A stretch of 64,000 bases of DNA from Lentilactobacillus otakiensis DSM 19908 = JCM 15040. Its GTDB lineage: Bacteria > Bacillota > Bacilli > Lactobacillales > Lactobacillaceae. Under the pieces are notes generated by a model. The model saw only the letters and a program-made list of their open reading frames with translations, searched no databases and had not been told where the DNA came from. The first letter of the stretch is position 1. Every line of letters starts with the position of its first letter. A program made the translations under genes and the position numbers. Positions 7,673-14,945 of this stretch are shown piece after piece. The stretch covers positions 310,001-374,000 of the forward strand of contig NZ_AZED01000014.1 in NCBI RefSeq assembly GCF_001434145.1. Reading direction: 5' to 3'.

Positions 7673-8986
7673 ATGAGCCAAACAACCGAATTTACAGGAT
7701 TTCTATACGATCAAGGTGACCGGATTAAACTTTTAAAAGAAGTTTTATCTGAGCTTGGGCATCCAGATACCAATTTTTCAATTATTCATGTCTGTGGGAC
7801 CAATGGAAAAGGTTCCACTGCGATGATGATTGGGTCGATTTTACAGAAGCTCCAATTTCGGGTCGGCTTGTTTACCAGTCCGTTCATTGGTGATGTGACG
7901 AATGGAATCCAAATTAACCAAAGGAATATCTCATCAGTCACTCGCCAAGCACTTTTGTCGCGGCTTGAACAGATCATGTCTTCCGACAAATTTGCTGGTC
8001 AAACTTTATCTGAATTTGAAGCAGAATTTGTTGCTGCTATGATGTATTTTTCAGATCAACACGTTGATTATGTGGTTCTTGAATGCGGGCTTGGCGGCGA
8101 GTTAGATGCTACAAATGCCGTTACAACGACTATGTATTCGATTTTTACTAAAATTGGTTTGGATCATATTGGCATTCTTGGGAACAACATTGAAGAAATT
8201 GCCACTACTAAGTCTAAGATCATTCGAGAAGACAATACAACGATTGTCGCACCAGATCAGCGACCCGCAGCATTTGACGTTTTGGCTGAGGAAGCCCGAA
8301 TAAAACACGCCAAGTTGTTGGATGCCGGTACCATAAAAATACGCGAAGTTGACGCTGGTCTGCCCTCACAAACGATTCAGTTTCATCAAGAATCATTTGA
8401 AGGCCACTTCAAGTTTGGACTTCAAGGGACTTACCAGGTTGAAAATGTCTCAACAGTCGTTACTTGGTTAATCGATTTTGTTCAGAAACAACAATTATCG
8501 ATTAATCTTGATCGACTTTTGACTGATTCACTCGGTCAGCTTCAAGTTCCTGGACGGTTCGAAATGATTTCTTCATCACCGAAAATTATTGTGGACGGTG
8601 CCCATAATCTTGATGCAATCTCTGCTTTCGTTGATACAGTGAGTGTCAATTTAAAGCATCAGCATAAAGTGATTGTCACGGGCTTCTTGAAGGATAAGGA
8701 CTATCGTGATTGTGTAAAATTGTTAACCCAAATTGATGATGCCAGTTTTCGGTTGACCCGTCCTGATAACGCCAAACGTGCATTATCGGAGCAAACACTT
8801 CAAACAGTATTCGCCGAGAATAGCGGAATCGAATATCCAACATATGCTGAGCCAATCACCGCTTTAACCCACACAATGACGGAATTTCGGCATCAGCCGG
8901 ACACAATTATCCTGGTTGTGGGTTCATTTTACCTGCTTAACCCAATTCGAAGGTTTATTAAAGATAGGAGTAATGATCATGAATAA
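7673..8986 (+). CDS. folC: Dihydrofolate synthase / folylpolyglutamate synthase FolC
   Basis: FolC adds L-glutamate to dihydropteroate and then builds polyglutamate tails, using ATP. The 437 residues match the family. The Mur-ligase-type P-loop is CGTNGKGST (about residues 42-50), and ECGLGGELDATN (about 139-150) is the magnesium/ATP region. IVDGAHNLDAI near residue 306 is the C-terminal domain signature. GGAGG precedes the ATG. Its 3' end overlaps the folP start by 8 bases. Placement inside the folate operon suggests the dihydrofolate synthase role matters here. A second folC elsewhere in the genome cannot be excluded. Confidence 0.94.
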   Translation: MSQTTEFTGFLYDQGDRIKLLKEVLSELGHPDTNFSIIHVCGTNGKGSTAMMIGSILQKLQFRVGLFTSPFIGDVTNGIQINQRNISSVTRQALLSRLEQIMSSDKFAGQTLSEFEAEFVAAMMYFSDQHVDYVVLECGLGGELDATNAVTTTMYSIFTKIGLDHIGILGNNIEEIATTKSKIIREDNTTIVAPDQRPAAFDVLAEEARIKHAKLLDAGTIKIREVDAGLPSQTIQFHQESFEGHFKFGLQGTYQVENVSTVVTWLIDFVQKQQLSINLDRLLTDSLGQLQVPGRFEMISSSPKIIVDGAHNLDAISAFVDTVSVNLKHQHKVIVTGFLKDKDYRDCVKLLTQIDDASFRLTRPDNAKRALSEQTLQTVFAENSGIEYPTYAEPITALTHTMTEFRHQPDTIILVVGSFYLLNPIRRFIKDRSNDHE

Positions 8987-9821
8987 CAGTGAACAACATT
9001 TTTCCGGTCGTGGATTTGATTTTGATGTCACTCAAGAACCCTTAATTTATTCCATTTTAAATCTGACCCCCGATTCATTTTTTGATGGCGGCGTGAACGA
9101 TAGTATTGACCAAGTCCTGCAGCGGATTGAAACTGAGCAGGAGCTGGGTGCCAAAGTATTCGAGCTAGGTGGAAAATCCTCCAAACCTCATTTTGACGAC
9201 ATTAGTCCCGCTGAGGAATGGGGTAGGGTTAAACCGTATTTAACGGCCATTCAGCAGCGCTTTCCCAAGATTGTTTTGGCAATTGATTCGAATACCAACG
9301 CTGTCATTGAAGAAGCTTTAAAATCTGGAATTCAAATTATTAATGATATTGATGGGTTTAATTCTGAAGTAAAGTTGAATTTAATTGCGAAATATCACCC
9401 GTCAGTGGTGACGATGTTCAATGGGCGAAACTTTGACGAACAACCCGAGACATTAAATCAAACGATGGATCATTTTTTCACTGACTCGATCGCTCATTTA
9501 GAGAAGGCTGGGTTGGCCAAAACTGAAATTGTCATTGATCCCGGAATTGGTTTTTCGACCTCCAATACGTTGGAGTTTGACTTAATCAAGATGAAAGCCA
9601 CGAAACATTTAATCAGCTTTAACACACCGGTCATGGTGGCCATTTCTCGGAAAAGTTTTGCTAAACGATTATTTGACGCAAAATTAGAGGATCGACTTGT
9701 TCCGACAATCCTATTTGAAACATTTATGACTCAATTGGGTGGTCGAATTCTGCGGGTGCATGATGTCAAAGAAACTCATGAGATGATTGAAACCTATAAA
9801 ATCTTCAAAGATCAATTGTGA
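8979..9821 (+). CDS. folP: Dihydropteroate synthase FolP (atypical substrate loop)
   Basis: FolP condenses hydroxymethyl-dihydropterin pyrophosphate with p-aminobenzoate and is the sulfonamide target. It has 280 residues. The start is ATG 8979, 8 bases after AGGAG, rather than ATG 8973. Motifs seen are NLTPDSFFDGG (about 25), IINDIDGFN, DPGIGFS, AISRKSF and the C-terminal RVHDVKE, which fit a DHPS TIM barrel. Loop 2, usually GGESTRPG, reads GGKSSKPH, and the loop usually SVDTxK reads AIDSNTN. These are p-aminobenzoate and pterin contact regions, so substrate affinity or sulfonamide sensitivity may differ. The gene overlaps folC and is followed 12 bases later by a Nudix gene. Confidence 0.88.
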   Translation: MNNSEQHFSGRGFDFDVTQEPLIYSILNLTPDSFFDGGVNDSIDQVLQRIETEQELGAKVFELGGKSSKPHFDDISPAEEWGRVKPYLTAIQQRFPKIVLAIDSNTNAVIEEALKSGIQIINDIDGFNSEVKLNLIAKYHPSVVTMFNGRNFDEQPETLNQTMDHFFTDSIAHLEKAGLAKTEIVIDPGIGFSTSNTLEFDLIKMKATKHLISFNTPVMVAISRKSFAKRLFDAKLEDRLVPTILFETFMTQLGGRILRVHDVKETHEMIETYKIFKDQL

Positions 9822-9833
9822 GGGTGATTTAGA

Positions 9834-10361
9834 ATGATTAATGGCATGAACTTTATATCCAAGATAATTCAGGATATTCAAAAGCTTGAATCAACTGACT
9901 ATCCCTGGATTAGCCACGAGAAACTCGAATCATTGGAATCCTTAATCAATGATCACCAAGAAGGACTTCGAAATCGAAAATCTTTGATTCATTTATCTGC
10001 CAGTGCATTTGTCATTAATGACCATCTTGGGTATTTTATCCGGCATCCATATTTGCACACAATTTTATTGCCGGCAGGTCATGTAGAGCCCAATGAACTA
10101 CCAGTGAACTGTGCGGTTCGTGAATTTCATGAAGAGACCGGATATACTGCTGACGGACCTTTGGGCAAGTTAATTGATCTTAATTTGATTGACATTCCAG
10201 CTAATCCTTTGAAAGATGAAATGGCACATCAGCATATTGATTTCCGGTACGCTTTGCCGCTTGCCGATACACTTCCAGCAACCCCAGAGTTACCAGTGTT
10301 TCGACTTTCGGGGAAGGATGCTCCAGCTGAATTTCAGCCATACTTTTACTTGGACGACTAA
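9834..10361 (+). CDS. Nudix hydrolase (candidate dihydroneopterin triphosphate pyrophosphatase)
   Basis: This 175-residue protein holds a complete Nudix box, G-x5-E-x7-REFHEETGY, at about residues 82-104 (GHVEPNELPV... then REFHEETGY), so it should cleave a nucleoside-diphosphate-type bond with magnesium. An alpha-helical N-terminal extension of about 55 residues precedes the fold. GAGGGTG lies 7 bases before the ATG and 12 bases separate it from folP, so it belongs to the folate operon. Folate synthesis needs an enzyme that removes pyrophosphate from dihydroneopterin triphosphate between the FolE and FolB steps. A Nudix protein does this in Lactococcus (FolQ), and no other candidate is seen in the operon. 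That assignment is inferred from context, not from a substrate motif. Confidence 0.85.
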   Translation: MINGMNFISKIIQDIQKLESTDYPWISHEKLESLESLINDHQEGLRNRKSLIHLSASAFVINDHLGYFIRHPYLHTILLPAGHVEPNELPVNCAVREFHEETGYTADGPLGKLIDLNLIDIPANPLKDEMAHQHIDFRYALPLADTLPATPELPVFRLSGKDAPAEFQPYFYLDD

Positions 10362-10395
10362 CTAATGGAAGAAGGCGATCGTTATCGAAAATAAT

Positions 10396-10815
10396 ATGAA
10401 AATTCGCAAGATGCGGCTCGAAGATTATCCAAACGCGTATCAACTCTGGCAACGGATACCTGGGATGAATTTAAGGGATCCGGATGACAGTTTTAAAGAA
10501 ATCAGCCGGTTGATCAGCTTTAATCCTGACTTTTGCTATGTCGTCGAAAATACTAATCAGCAAATAGTTGGCAGTATTCTTGGTGCAACGGATGGCCGGC
10601 GCGGTACAATTTATCATCTGGCCGTGGATCCTAAAGTACAACGGCAAGGTCTTGGCACTAAATTGGTTGATCTCGTCATTGATCAGTTAAAACAAGTTGG
10701 CATTCAAAAAGTATACGTTATGGTGATGCGTGATAATCAAGCTGGTGAACAATTTTGGCTGCGACAGAAGTTTGTAAAGCGCGACGACATCGTTCGTTTT
10801 AACAAAATTATTTAA
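10396..10815 (+). CDS. GNAT-family N-acetyltransferase
   Basis: This 139-residue protein has the GNAT fold. KIRKMRLEDYPNAYQLW opens the domain, YHLAVDPKVQRQGLGTKLV (about 76-94) gives the acetyl-CoA pyrophosphate-binding motif Q/R-x-x-G-x-G/A as RQGLGT, and AGEQFWLRQKFVKRD is motif B. The acceptor is unknown. No good ribosome binding site lies just before ATG 10396. The purine-rich GGAAGAAGG is 23 bases away, inside a possible 9-codon reading frame (10364-10393) that stops 2 bases before the start, so translation may depend on the upstream message. It is 34 bases after the Nudix gene and ends before a terminator shared with the convergent licD. Confidence 0.85.
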   Translation: MKIRKMRLEDYPNAYQLWQRIPGMNLRDPDDSFKEISRLISFNPDFCYVVENTNQQIVGSILGATDGRRGTIYHLAVDPKVQRQGLGTKLVDLVIDQLKQVGIQKVYVMVMRDNQAGEQFWLRQKFVKRDDIVRFNKII

Positions 10816-10873
10816 AGCCGATCAATTCAAAGAGGGAGCCATCATTTTAACCGAATTGGATTATTCGCTTTCT

Positions 10874-10901
10874 ACTTTACATAATATATATTATACGAAG
10901 T
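10874..10901. other. dif: dif-like XerC/XerD recombination site
   Basis: A 28-bp site has 11-6-11 architecture: left arm ACTTTACATAA (10874-10884), centre TATATA (10885-10890), right arm TTATACGAAGT (10891-10901). Read on the - strand, the left arm becomes TTATGTAAAGT, matching the conserved XerD-side arm of Bacillus dif. Compared from memory with B. subtilis dif, only about three positions differ. It lies where gene orientation switches and 1.2 kb from xerS. It would resolve chromosome dimers at cell division. Confidence 0.75.
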
Positions 10902-10915
10902 AGTGTAAAATCAAA

Positions 10916-10968
10916 AAAGAATCAGTTCTCAAAGCCAACACTCTCGGCAATGACAACTGATTCTTTTG
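10916..10968. terminator. Bidirectional terminator between GNAT gene and licD
   Basis: AAAGAATCAGTT (10916-10927) pairs perfectly with AACTGATTCTTT (10955-10966) across a 27-nt loop, with T-rich or A-rich flanks on both sides. Confidence 0.85.
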
Positions 10969-10988
10969 TGCATTAATTTGGTGAATAA

Positions 10989-11831
10989 TTAACTGACGGC
11001 TTCTTCCAGATCATTCCCAGATTCAACTTGAGTGTTCGTTTGATAACTATCCACCTTTACTTTTAAAACGTGACGCTGAATGCGTTTATCAAGCGGTGGT
11101 AATTTCATATAGTCGCCGTATAATCTCGTTAAGTATGCGTCATAATCTGCTAGCACCGGTACCTGTAAATTTTCAAATTTCATGGTTTTTACATGATGAA
11201 TTTCATCTGGTTTGATTAATTCTTTACCATATTGATATGGTGATGACATGTTAATTAATGATAAGTCTGGATGACCATTATATTGCGTCATGGTGCTCAA
11301 ACGAATGTCATACAGCTCACTTAAGTTATAATCTGCATATTTGGATTGACTGATGCTTTCTTGATAAAGATCCGGATAAAATCGTTTCCGAATTTCTGCC
11401 AGCAGATCCGTTAACTTTTCTTGCTGACGTTGTTGCTGAAGTTGTTTCTTGGGCATTCTGTCAAATGGGAATACGTCAATGAAGATGCCATTCTTAGCTT
11501 TTGTCAGTTCACGACCATGTTCTAAAATTTCTGTGCCATTGGCCATCACTTTGGCAAAATCATATTCATATTGTGGATCAAGGCGGTTTTCCTCAACGAA
11601 GTATCCCCGGTCTGACAGTTCCGCTGGTGCAAATTGCAGAAACTTTTCGAAGTCAGTTCGCGGTAGTCCAATGTCGATATCGTCATCCCATGGAATAAAT
11701 CCGTGGTGGCGGACAGCACCAATTGCTGAACCACCGGTTAGAAAGTATTCTAAATGATGCCGAGAATTGATTTCTGCGACGTTTGCCAGGATACCTAGCT
11801 GAATTTTGTGAATTAATTGTAAATCAAGCAT
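10989..11831 (-). CDS. LicD-family phosphotransferase
   Basis: LicD proteins transfer phosphorylcholine or related polar groups onto cell-surface glycans, using a nucleotidyltransferase-like fold. Residues about 30-60 hold the family signature: FLTGGSAIGAVRHHGFIPWDDDIDIGLP, here split by its G-G-S and D-D-D-I-D metal-binding core. FIDVFPFDRMP near residue 125 is also typical. It has 280 residues, no signal peptide and no membrane segment, so it should be cytosolic. GGAGGTC precedes the ATG. The gene lies alone between the dif-like site and an inverted repeat, divergent from xerS. No teichoic-acid or capsule genes are nearby, so its acceptor cannot be deduced. Confidence 0.88.
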   Translation of the reverse strand: MLDLQLIHKIQLGILANVAEINSRHHLEYFLTGGSAIGAVRHHGFIPWDDDIDIGLPRTDFEKFLQFAPAELSDRGYFVEENRLDPQYEYDFAKVMANGTEILEHGRELTKAKNGIFIDVFPFDRMPKKQLQQQRQQEKLTDLLAEIRKRFYPDLYQESISQSKYADYNLSELYDIRLSTMTQYNGHPDLSLINMSSPYQYGKELIKPDEIHHVKTMKFENLQVPVLADYDAYLTRLYGDYMKLPPLDKRIQRHVLKVKVDSYQTNTQVESGNDLEEAVS

Positions 11832-11904
11832 AACTCATGACCTCCTCAATCAAAATTTCAATCTCATATCTAAACCTCTTTTGTGTTGGATTGTTCAACT
11901 ACTA

Positions 11905-11932
11905 ATATTAATCAGATCAAACAGCGGGTCAA
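11905..11932 (-). promoter_or_regulatory. Probable licD promoter
   Basis: On the - strand TTGACC (11932-11927) and TAATAT (11910-11905) are spaced by 16 bp. The -10 is imperfect. Confidence 0.45.
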
Positions 11933-11948
11933 TTAATATGCCTTTTTA

Positions 11949-11957
11949 TGCTATACT
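11949..11957 (+). promoter_or_regulatory. Extended -10 promoter of xerS
   Basis: TGC-TATACT (11949-11957) forms an extended -10 element. No good -35 is seen. The inverted repeat at 11959-11988 begins just downstream, covering the expected transcription start. Confidence 0.5.
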
Positions 11958-11958
11958 T

Positions 11959-11988
11959 AACTTAATAAAATACAGATTTTATTAAGTT
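11959..11988. repeat. 30-bp perfect inverted repeat with 6-bp centre upstream of xerS
   Basis: AACTTAATAAAA (11959-11970) and TTTTATTAAGTT (11977-11988) are exact reverse complements around the centre TACAGA. The size and layout resemble a Xer/difSL-type site or an operator. It is not a terminator, as it lies between divergent genes. Confidence 0.75.
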
Positions 11989-12057
11989 ATAAGTCTAAAA
12001 GTAAATAAGCCCCACCAAAATACCGGTTTTTATCCAGGTTACTAAGGAGTTAAAAAA

Positions 12058-13155
12058 ATGAATTCTTCCCAATATATTCACCACAATGAACAGCTGGTGC
12101 AGAAATTGCCCGATTACATCAACGAATATTACTTAGACAAATCAACGGTCCCATTATCCCCTGCCACGCTATACCAATATTTGAACGAGTTTCATCGCTT
12201 CTTGAGTTGGGTGATTGCTGTTGGTATTGTCAAAGTCTCCCAAGTTAAAGACATCCCACTTTCGAGTCTTGAACATTTCAAAAAACAGGATATGGAGCTC
12301 TATAAGTCCTATCTGCTCAATCGCGGCAAACAAACTGCCAACAATCCCCAAGGATCGATTTCCCACCGAACTGTCAATCGTTCACTCAATGCACTCTCAG
12401 CCTTGTTCCGGTATCTGACTGAGGAAACTGAAACCGCAGATGGCGAACCTTATTTTTATCGAAATGTGATGAAAAAAATTTCATTGGTGTCTGACAGCGA
12501 AACCTACCAGACCCGCGCCAATAACATTAAAGACCAGTTGATGCTTGGTGATAGTGATATGAAATATGTCGAGTTTATCAAAAATGATTACCCAAAAGCG
12601 CTCACAAACAAACGAACTCTTGCGTTATATCGACGTGATCGCGAGCGCGATACTGCCATCAATGCTTTAATGTTGGGAACCGGGATTCGAGTGTCCGAAC
12701 TCACCAATGCCAACTTGAAGGACTTAAATATTAATAAAGCGACAATTACGGTCCGACGCAAAGGCGGTAAACGCGATTCGGTCCCGATTGCTGGTTGGGT
12801 CTTAACCTACTTAGCCGATTATTTGAAGATTCGTAAGCAGCGTTATTCGGCAAGTAAGGACACCCCTGCCCTCTTTTTGACGAAAGGGGCAACTGCTCCA
12901 AGACGCATTTCAACTGCCACTGTAGAGCTGCTAGTGGCCAAATACTCCCAGGCTTTCAACCATGTTCGGGTCACACCGCATAAACTGCGACATACTTTGG
13001 CTTCAAAGTTATATTTAGAAACCAATAATGAGCATTTGGTGGCGACTCAGTTAGGCCAAAGTTCAACCAATGCAACCGGTTTGTATACTCACATCATTGA
13101 CACCAAGCAACGGCAGGCCTTGAATGGATTGCATCAACAGGATAAATCAGAGTAA
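12058..13155 (+). CDS. xerS: Tyrosine recombinase XerS
   Basis: XerS is the single-protein Xer recombinase described in streptococci and lactococci, where it resolves chromosome dimers at difSL. The protein has 365 residues. The N-terminal SAM-like core-binding domain has YINEYYLDKSTVPLSPATLY and GEPYFYRNVMKKIS, both closely XerS-like. The catalytic domain has Arg in GTGIRVSEL (about 204), Lys in RRKGGKRD, HKLRH (about 308) and the nucleophile Tyr in LYTHI (about 342). The usual LGH histidine or tryptophan position reads LGQ. AAGGAG lies 9 bases before the ATG. It stands next to a 30-bp inverted repeat and 1.2 kb from a dif-like site, in the orientation-switch zone. A XerC is also encoded at 25.8 kb. 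Confidence 0.93.
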   Translation: MNSSQYIHHNEQLVQKLPDYINEYYLDKSTVPLSPATLYQYLNEFHRFLSWVIAVGIVKVSQVKDIPLSSLEHFKKQDMELYKSYLLNRGKQTANNPQGSISHRTVNRSLNALSALFRYLTEETETADGEPYFYRNVMKKISLVSDSETYQTRANNIKDQLMLGDSDMKYVEFIKNDYPKALTNKRTLALYRRDRERDTAINALMLGTGIRVSELTNANLKDLNINKATITVRRKGGKRDSVPIAGWVLTYLADYLKIRKQRYSASKDTPALFLTKGATAPRRISTATVELLVAKYSQAFNHVRVTPHKLRHTLASKLYLETNNEHLVATQLGQSSTNATGLYTHIIDTKQRQALNGLHQQDKSE

Positions 13156-13161
13156 CTTAAA

Positions 13162-13201
13162 AAACGCATCCTCTGAATGGCAACATTCACTGGATGCGTT
13201 T
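13162..13201. terminator. Bidirectional terminator between xerS and mutY
   Basis: AAACGCATCC (13162-13171) pairs with GGATGCGTTT (13192-13201); inside it TGAATG (13174-13179) pairs with CATTCA (13184-13189) around a GCAA loop. Confidence 0.85.
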
Positions 13202-13203
13202 AT

Positions 13204-14319
13204 TCATGATATAGATGGTCTTTTTTGATAAGCTGACCACAATTTGGATTGTACTTTTGAAAATGTCATTTCGTCAAAAACTGCTGGCTGGATCCATTTC
13301 CCTGGAAAATAACTGAGATCCACATTCTCTGGTAGACGGCCTTCCAGCAGGGTAATTTTCCACTGTTGATGAGTAAATGTGTGGGTGACTGGTTTATCAA
13401 GCACCTGACTGAGTTTAATTGGAAGTTGATAATCGCTTTGCATTTTGGCCTCAACAATTTGGATCAGCGCAGACTTGGAAAGACTTTGATCATCGGTTAG
13501 GTCCTGATGATCAAACAATGGAAACATCCAAAAATTAGCGAGAATCCCACTTGATGGACGCTTCTGAAATAAGTAGCCGTTATCTGATCGGATCACTAAA
13601 CCAAAGTAATCATGAACCACTGGCCGCTTCTTCTTGGTTTTCACCGGATATTGATCCTCAATTCCGTCCAAAAATGCTTGATTAAAAGCCCTGACTGGTG
13701 AGTGGCTGGAATCAAAATTTGTTGCTGTCATGTAGCTGGCACCCAAATCCATGATTGCCTGATTAAAATCACCGGGTCGATCTTTAGAAATGATTTTGTT
13801 GATGACCTTCTCAAATATTTTCCGGGTTTGCGGTTTAGCTACGTCGGCATTAATTTCAAGCAGTCGGGCAAAGACTCGAAAAGCATTGCCGTCGACTGCT
13901 GCGACCGGTTGGTTAAACGCGATACTGGCAATTGCGCCGGCAGTATAAGGCCCGATGCCACTCAACTCTTGAAGGTCGTGGGCGTTAGATGGCCATTTGC
14001 CATGATAATCAGTCACAACTTGGCGGGCAGCTTTTTGGAGATTCCGGGCTCGTGAGTAGTATCCTAATCCCTCCCAAGTTTTCATCAGCTTGTCTTCTGG
14101 TGCATCGGCCAAATCTTGGACGGTTGGAAATTCTTCCATGAAGTGTAAATAATATGGGATCACCGTTTGAACCTGGGTCTGCTGTAACATGATCTCTGAA
14201 ACCCAGACATGATATGGATTGTGGTCCTGACGCCAAGGAAGCGTTCGCTTGTTGTGATCATACCAGTCGAGCAATGTTTGTTGGAACGCTTTAATTTTTG
14301 TTTCTGACCACTCAATCAT
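13204..14319 (-). CDS. mutY: A/G-specific adenine glycosylase MutY lacking the iron-sulphur cluster
   Basis: MutY removes adenine mispaired with 8-oxoguanine. It has 371 residues. The start is ATG 14319; a longer frame from 14352 runs through the upstream terminator. WVSEIMLQQTQVQTV (about 36) carries the catalytic Glu, LSGIGPYTAGAIA (about 110) the helix-hairpin-helix, and VDGNAFRV the catalytic Asp. The C-terminal half (about 230-371) is the NUDT-like 8-oxoG-recognition domain. After MDLGA, where four cysteines normally bind a [4Fe-4S] cluster, the protein reads SYMTATNFDSSHSPVRAFN with none of them. Clusterless MutY is known in Lactobacillales. It is convergent with xerS and separated from msrA by a terminator. 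Confidence 0.93.
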   Translation of the reverse strand: MIEWSETKIKAFQQTLLDWYDHNKRTLPWRQDHNPYHVWVSEIMLQQTQVQTVIPYYLHFMEEFPTVQDLADAPEDKLMKTWEGLGYYSRARNLQKAARQVVTDYHGKWPSNAHDLQELSGIGPYTAGAIASIAFNQPVAAVDGNAFRVFARLLEINADVAKPQTRKIFEKVINKIISKDRPGDFNQAIMDLGASYMTATNFDSSHSPVRAFNQAFLDGIEDQYPVKTKKKRPVVHDYFGLVIRSDNGYLFQKRPSSGILANFWMFPLFDHQDLTDDQSLSKSALIQIVEAKMQSDYQLPIKLSQVLDKPVTHTFTHQQWKITLLEGRLPENVDLSYFPGKWIQPAVFDEMTFSKVQSKLWSAYQKRPSIS

Positions 14320-14350
14320 CCGAGTTCGTCCTTTCCGACTACCTGTAACC

Positions 14351-14394
14351 AAAAAGCAGCAAGATTGACCCAGAAATTTGGGTTACCTGCTGCC
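14351..14394 (-). terminator. Terminator after msrB-msrA
   Basis: On the - strand GGCAGCAGGT...ACCCA pairs with TGGGT...GCTGC (14394-14356), followed by TTTTT (14355-14351). Confidence 0.75.
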
Positions 14395-14406
14395 AGAGGC
14401 TCACGA

Positions 14407-14925
14407 TTAATGCTGCCAATTTTGCTTAATAAACTTTTCTCGCCCACCCATTTCTTCCATCTGATAACGTAATGGGTTTTTCTTATAGAATTCTTGATGT
14501 TCGTCCTCAGCTGGATAAAATGGTTTGGCATCTTCAATTTGAGTCACAATTGGACTATCAAATTGTTCACTTTCAGCAAGGGCTTTCTTCGATGCTTCAG
14601 CAATCTTTCTTTGTTCATCGTCCTTAACAAAAATTACTGGTCGATAGTTATCGCCGCGATCTTGGAATTGACCCATCGCATCCGTGGGATCGGTTTGATG
14701 CCAATAAATCTCGACTAATTTGTCGTAACTAATTACTTCAGGATCGAAGAAAATTTTGACTGCTTCGGTATGGCCAGTCGTGTGACTTGCGACCTGCTCA
14801 TAAGTTGGGTTGGGAACGTGGCCGCCGGTATAACCGGAAACGACTTTGTTAATGCCGGGAATCGTGTCGAATGGCTTAACCATGCACCAGAAACATCCGC
14901 CTGCGAAAATTGCTGTATCTTCCAT
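14407..14925 (-). CDS. msrA: Peptide methionine-S-sulfoxide reductase MsrA
   Basis: MsrA reduces the S form of methionine sulfoxide in proteins, using thioredoxin. It has 172 residues. The active-site [11 protein letters not shown] lies at residues about 9-19, with the nucleophilic Cys in [34 protein letters not shown] (in two adjoining motifs) and [23 protein letters not shown] are typical. The start lies 20 bases after the msrB stop, so the two complementary stereospecific enzymes form one operon. A terminator follows. Confidence 0.96.
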   Translation of the reverse strand: MEDTAIFAGGCFWCMVKPFDTIPGINKVVSGYTGGHVPNPTYEQVASHTTGHTEAVKIFFDPEVISYDKLVEIYWHQTDPTDAMGQFQDRGDNYRPVIFVKDDEQRKIAEASKKALAESEQFDSPIVTQIEDAKPFYPAEDEHQEFYKKNPLRYQMEEMGGREKFIKQNWQH

Positions 14926-14945
14926 TCATTGCACCTCAATTTTAT

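Noticed and set aside
10874-10901. loxP-like site (TATACGAAGT half)
   Set aside because: Only part of one arm matches loxP; the whole site fits Xer dif better and there is no Cre-like gene.
11959-11988. Terminator
   Set aside because: It lies between two divergent genes with no transcript ending there.
14320-14537. Small - strand reading frame overlapping the msrA 3' end
   Set aside because: It is out of frame with msrA, crosses the terminator and has no ribosome binding site.
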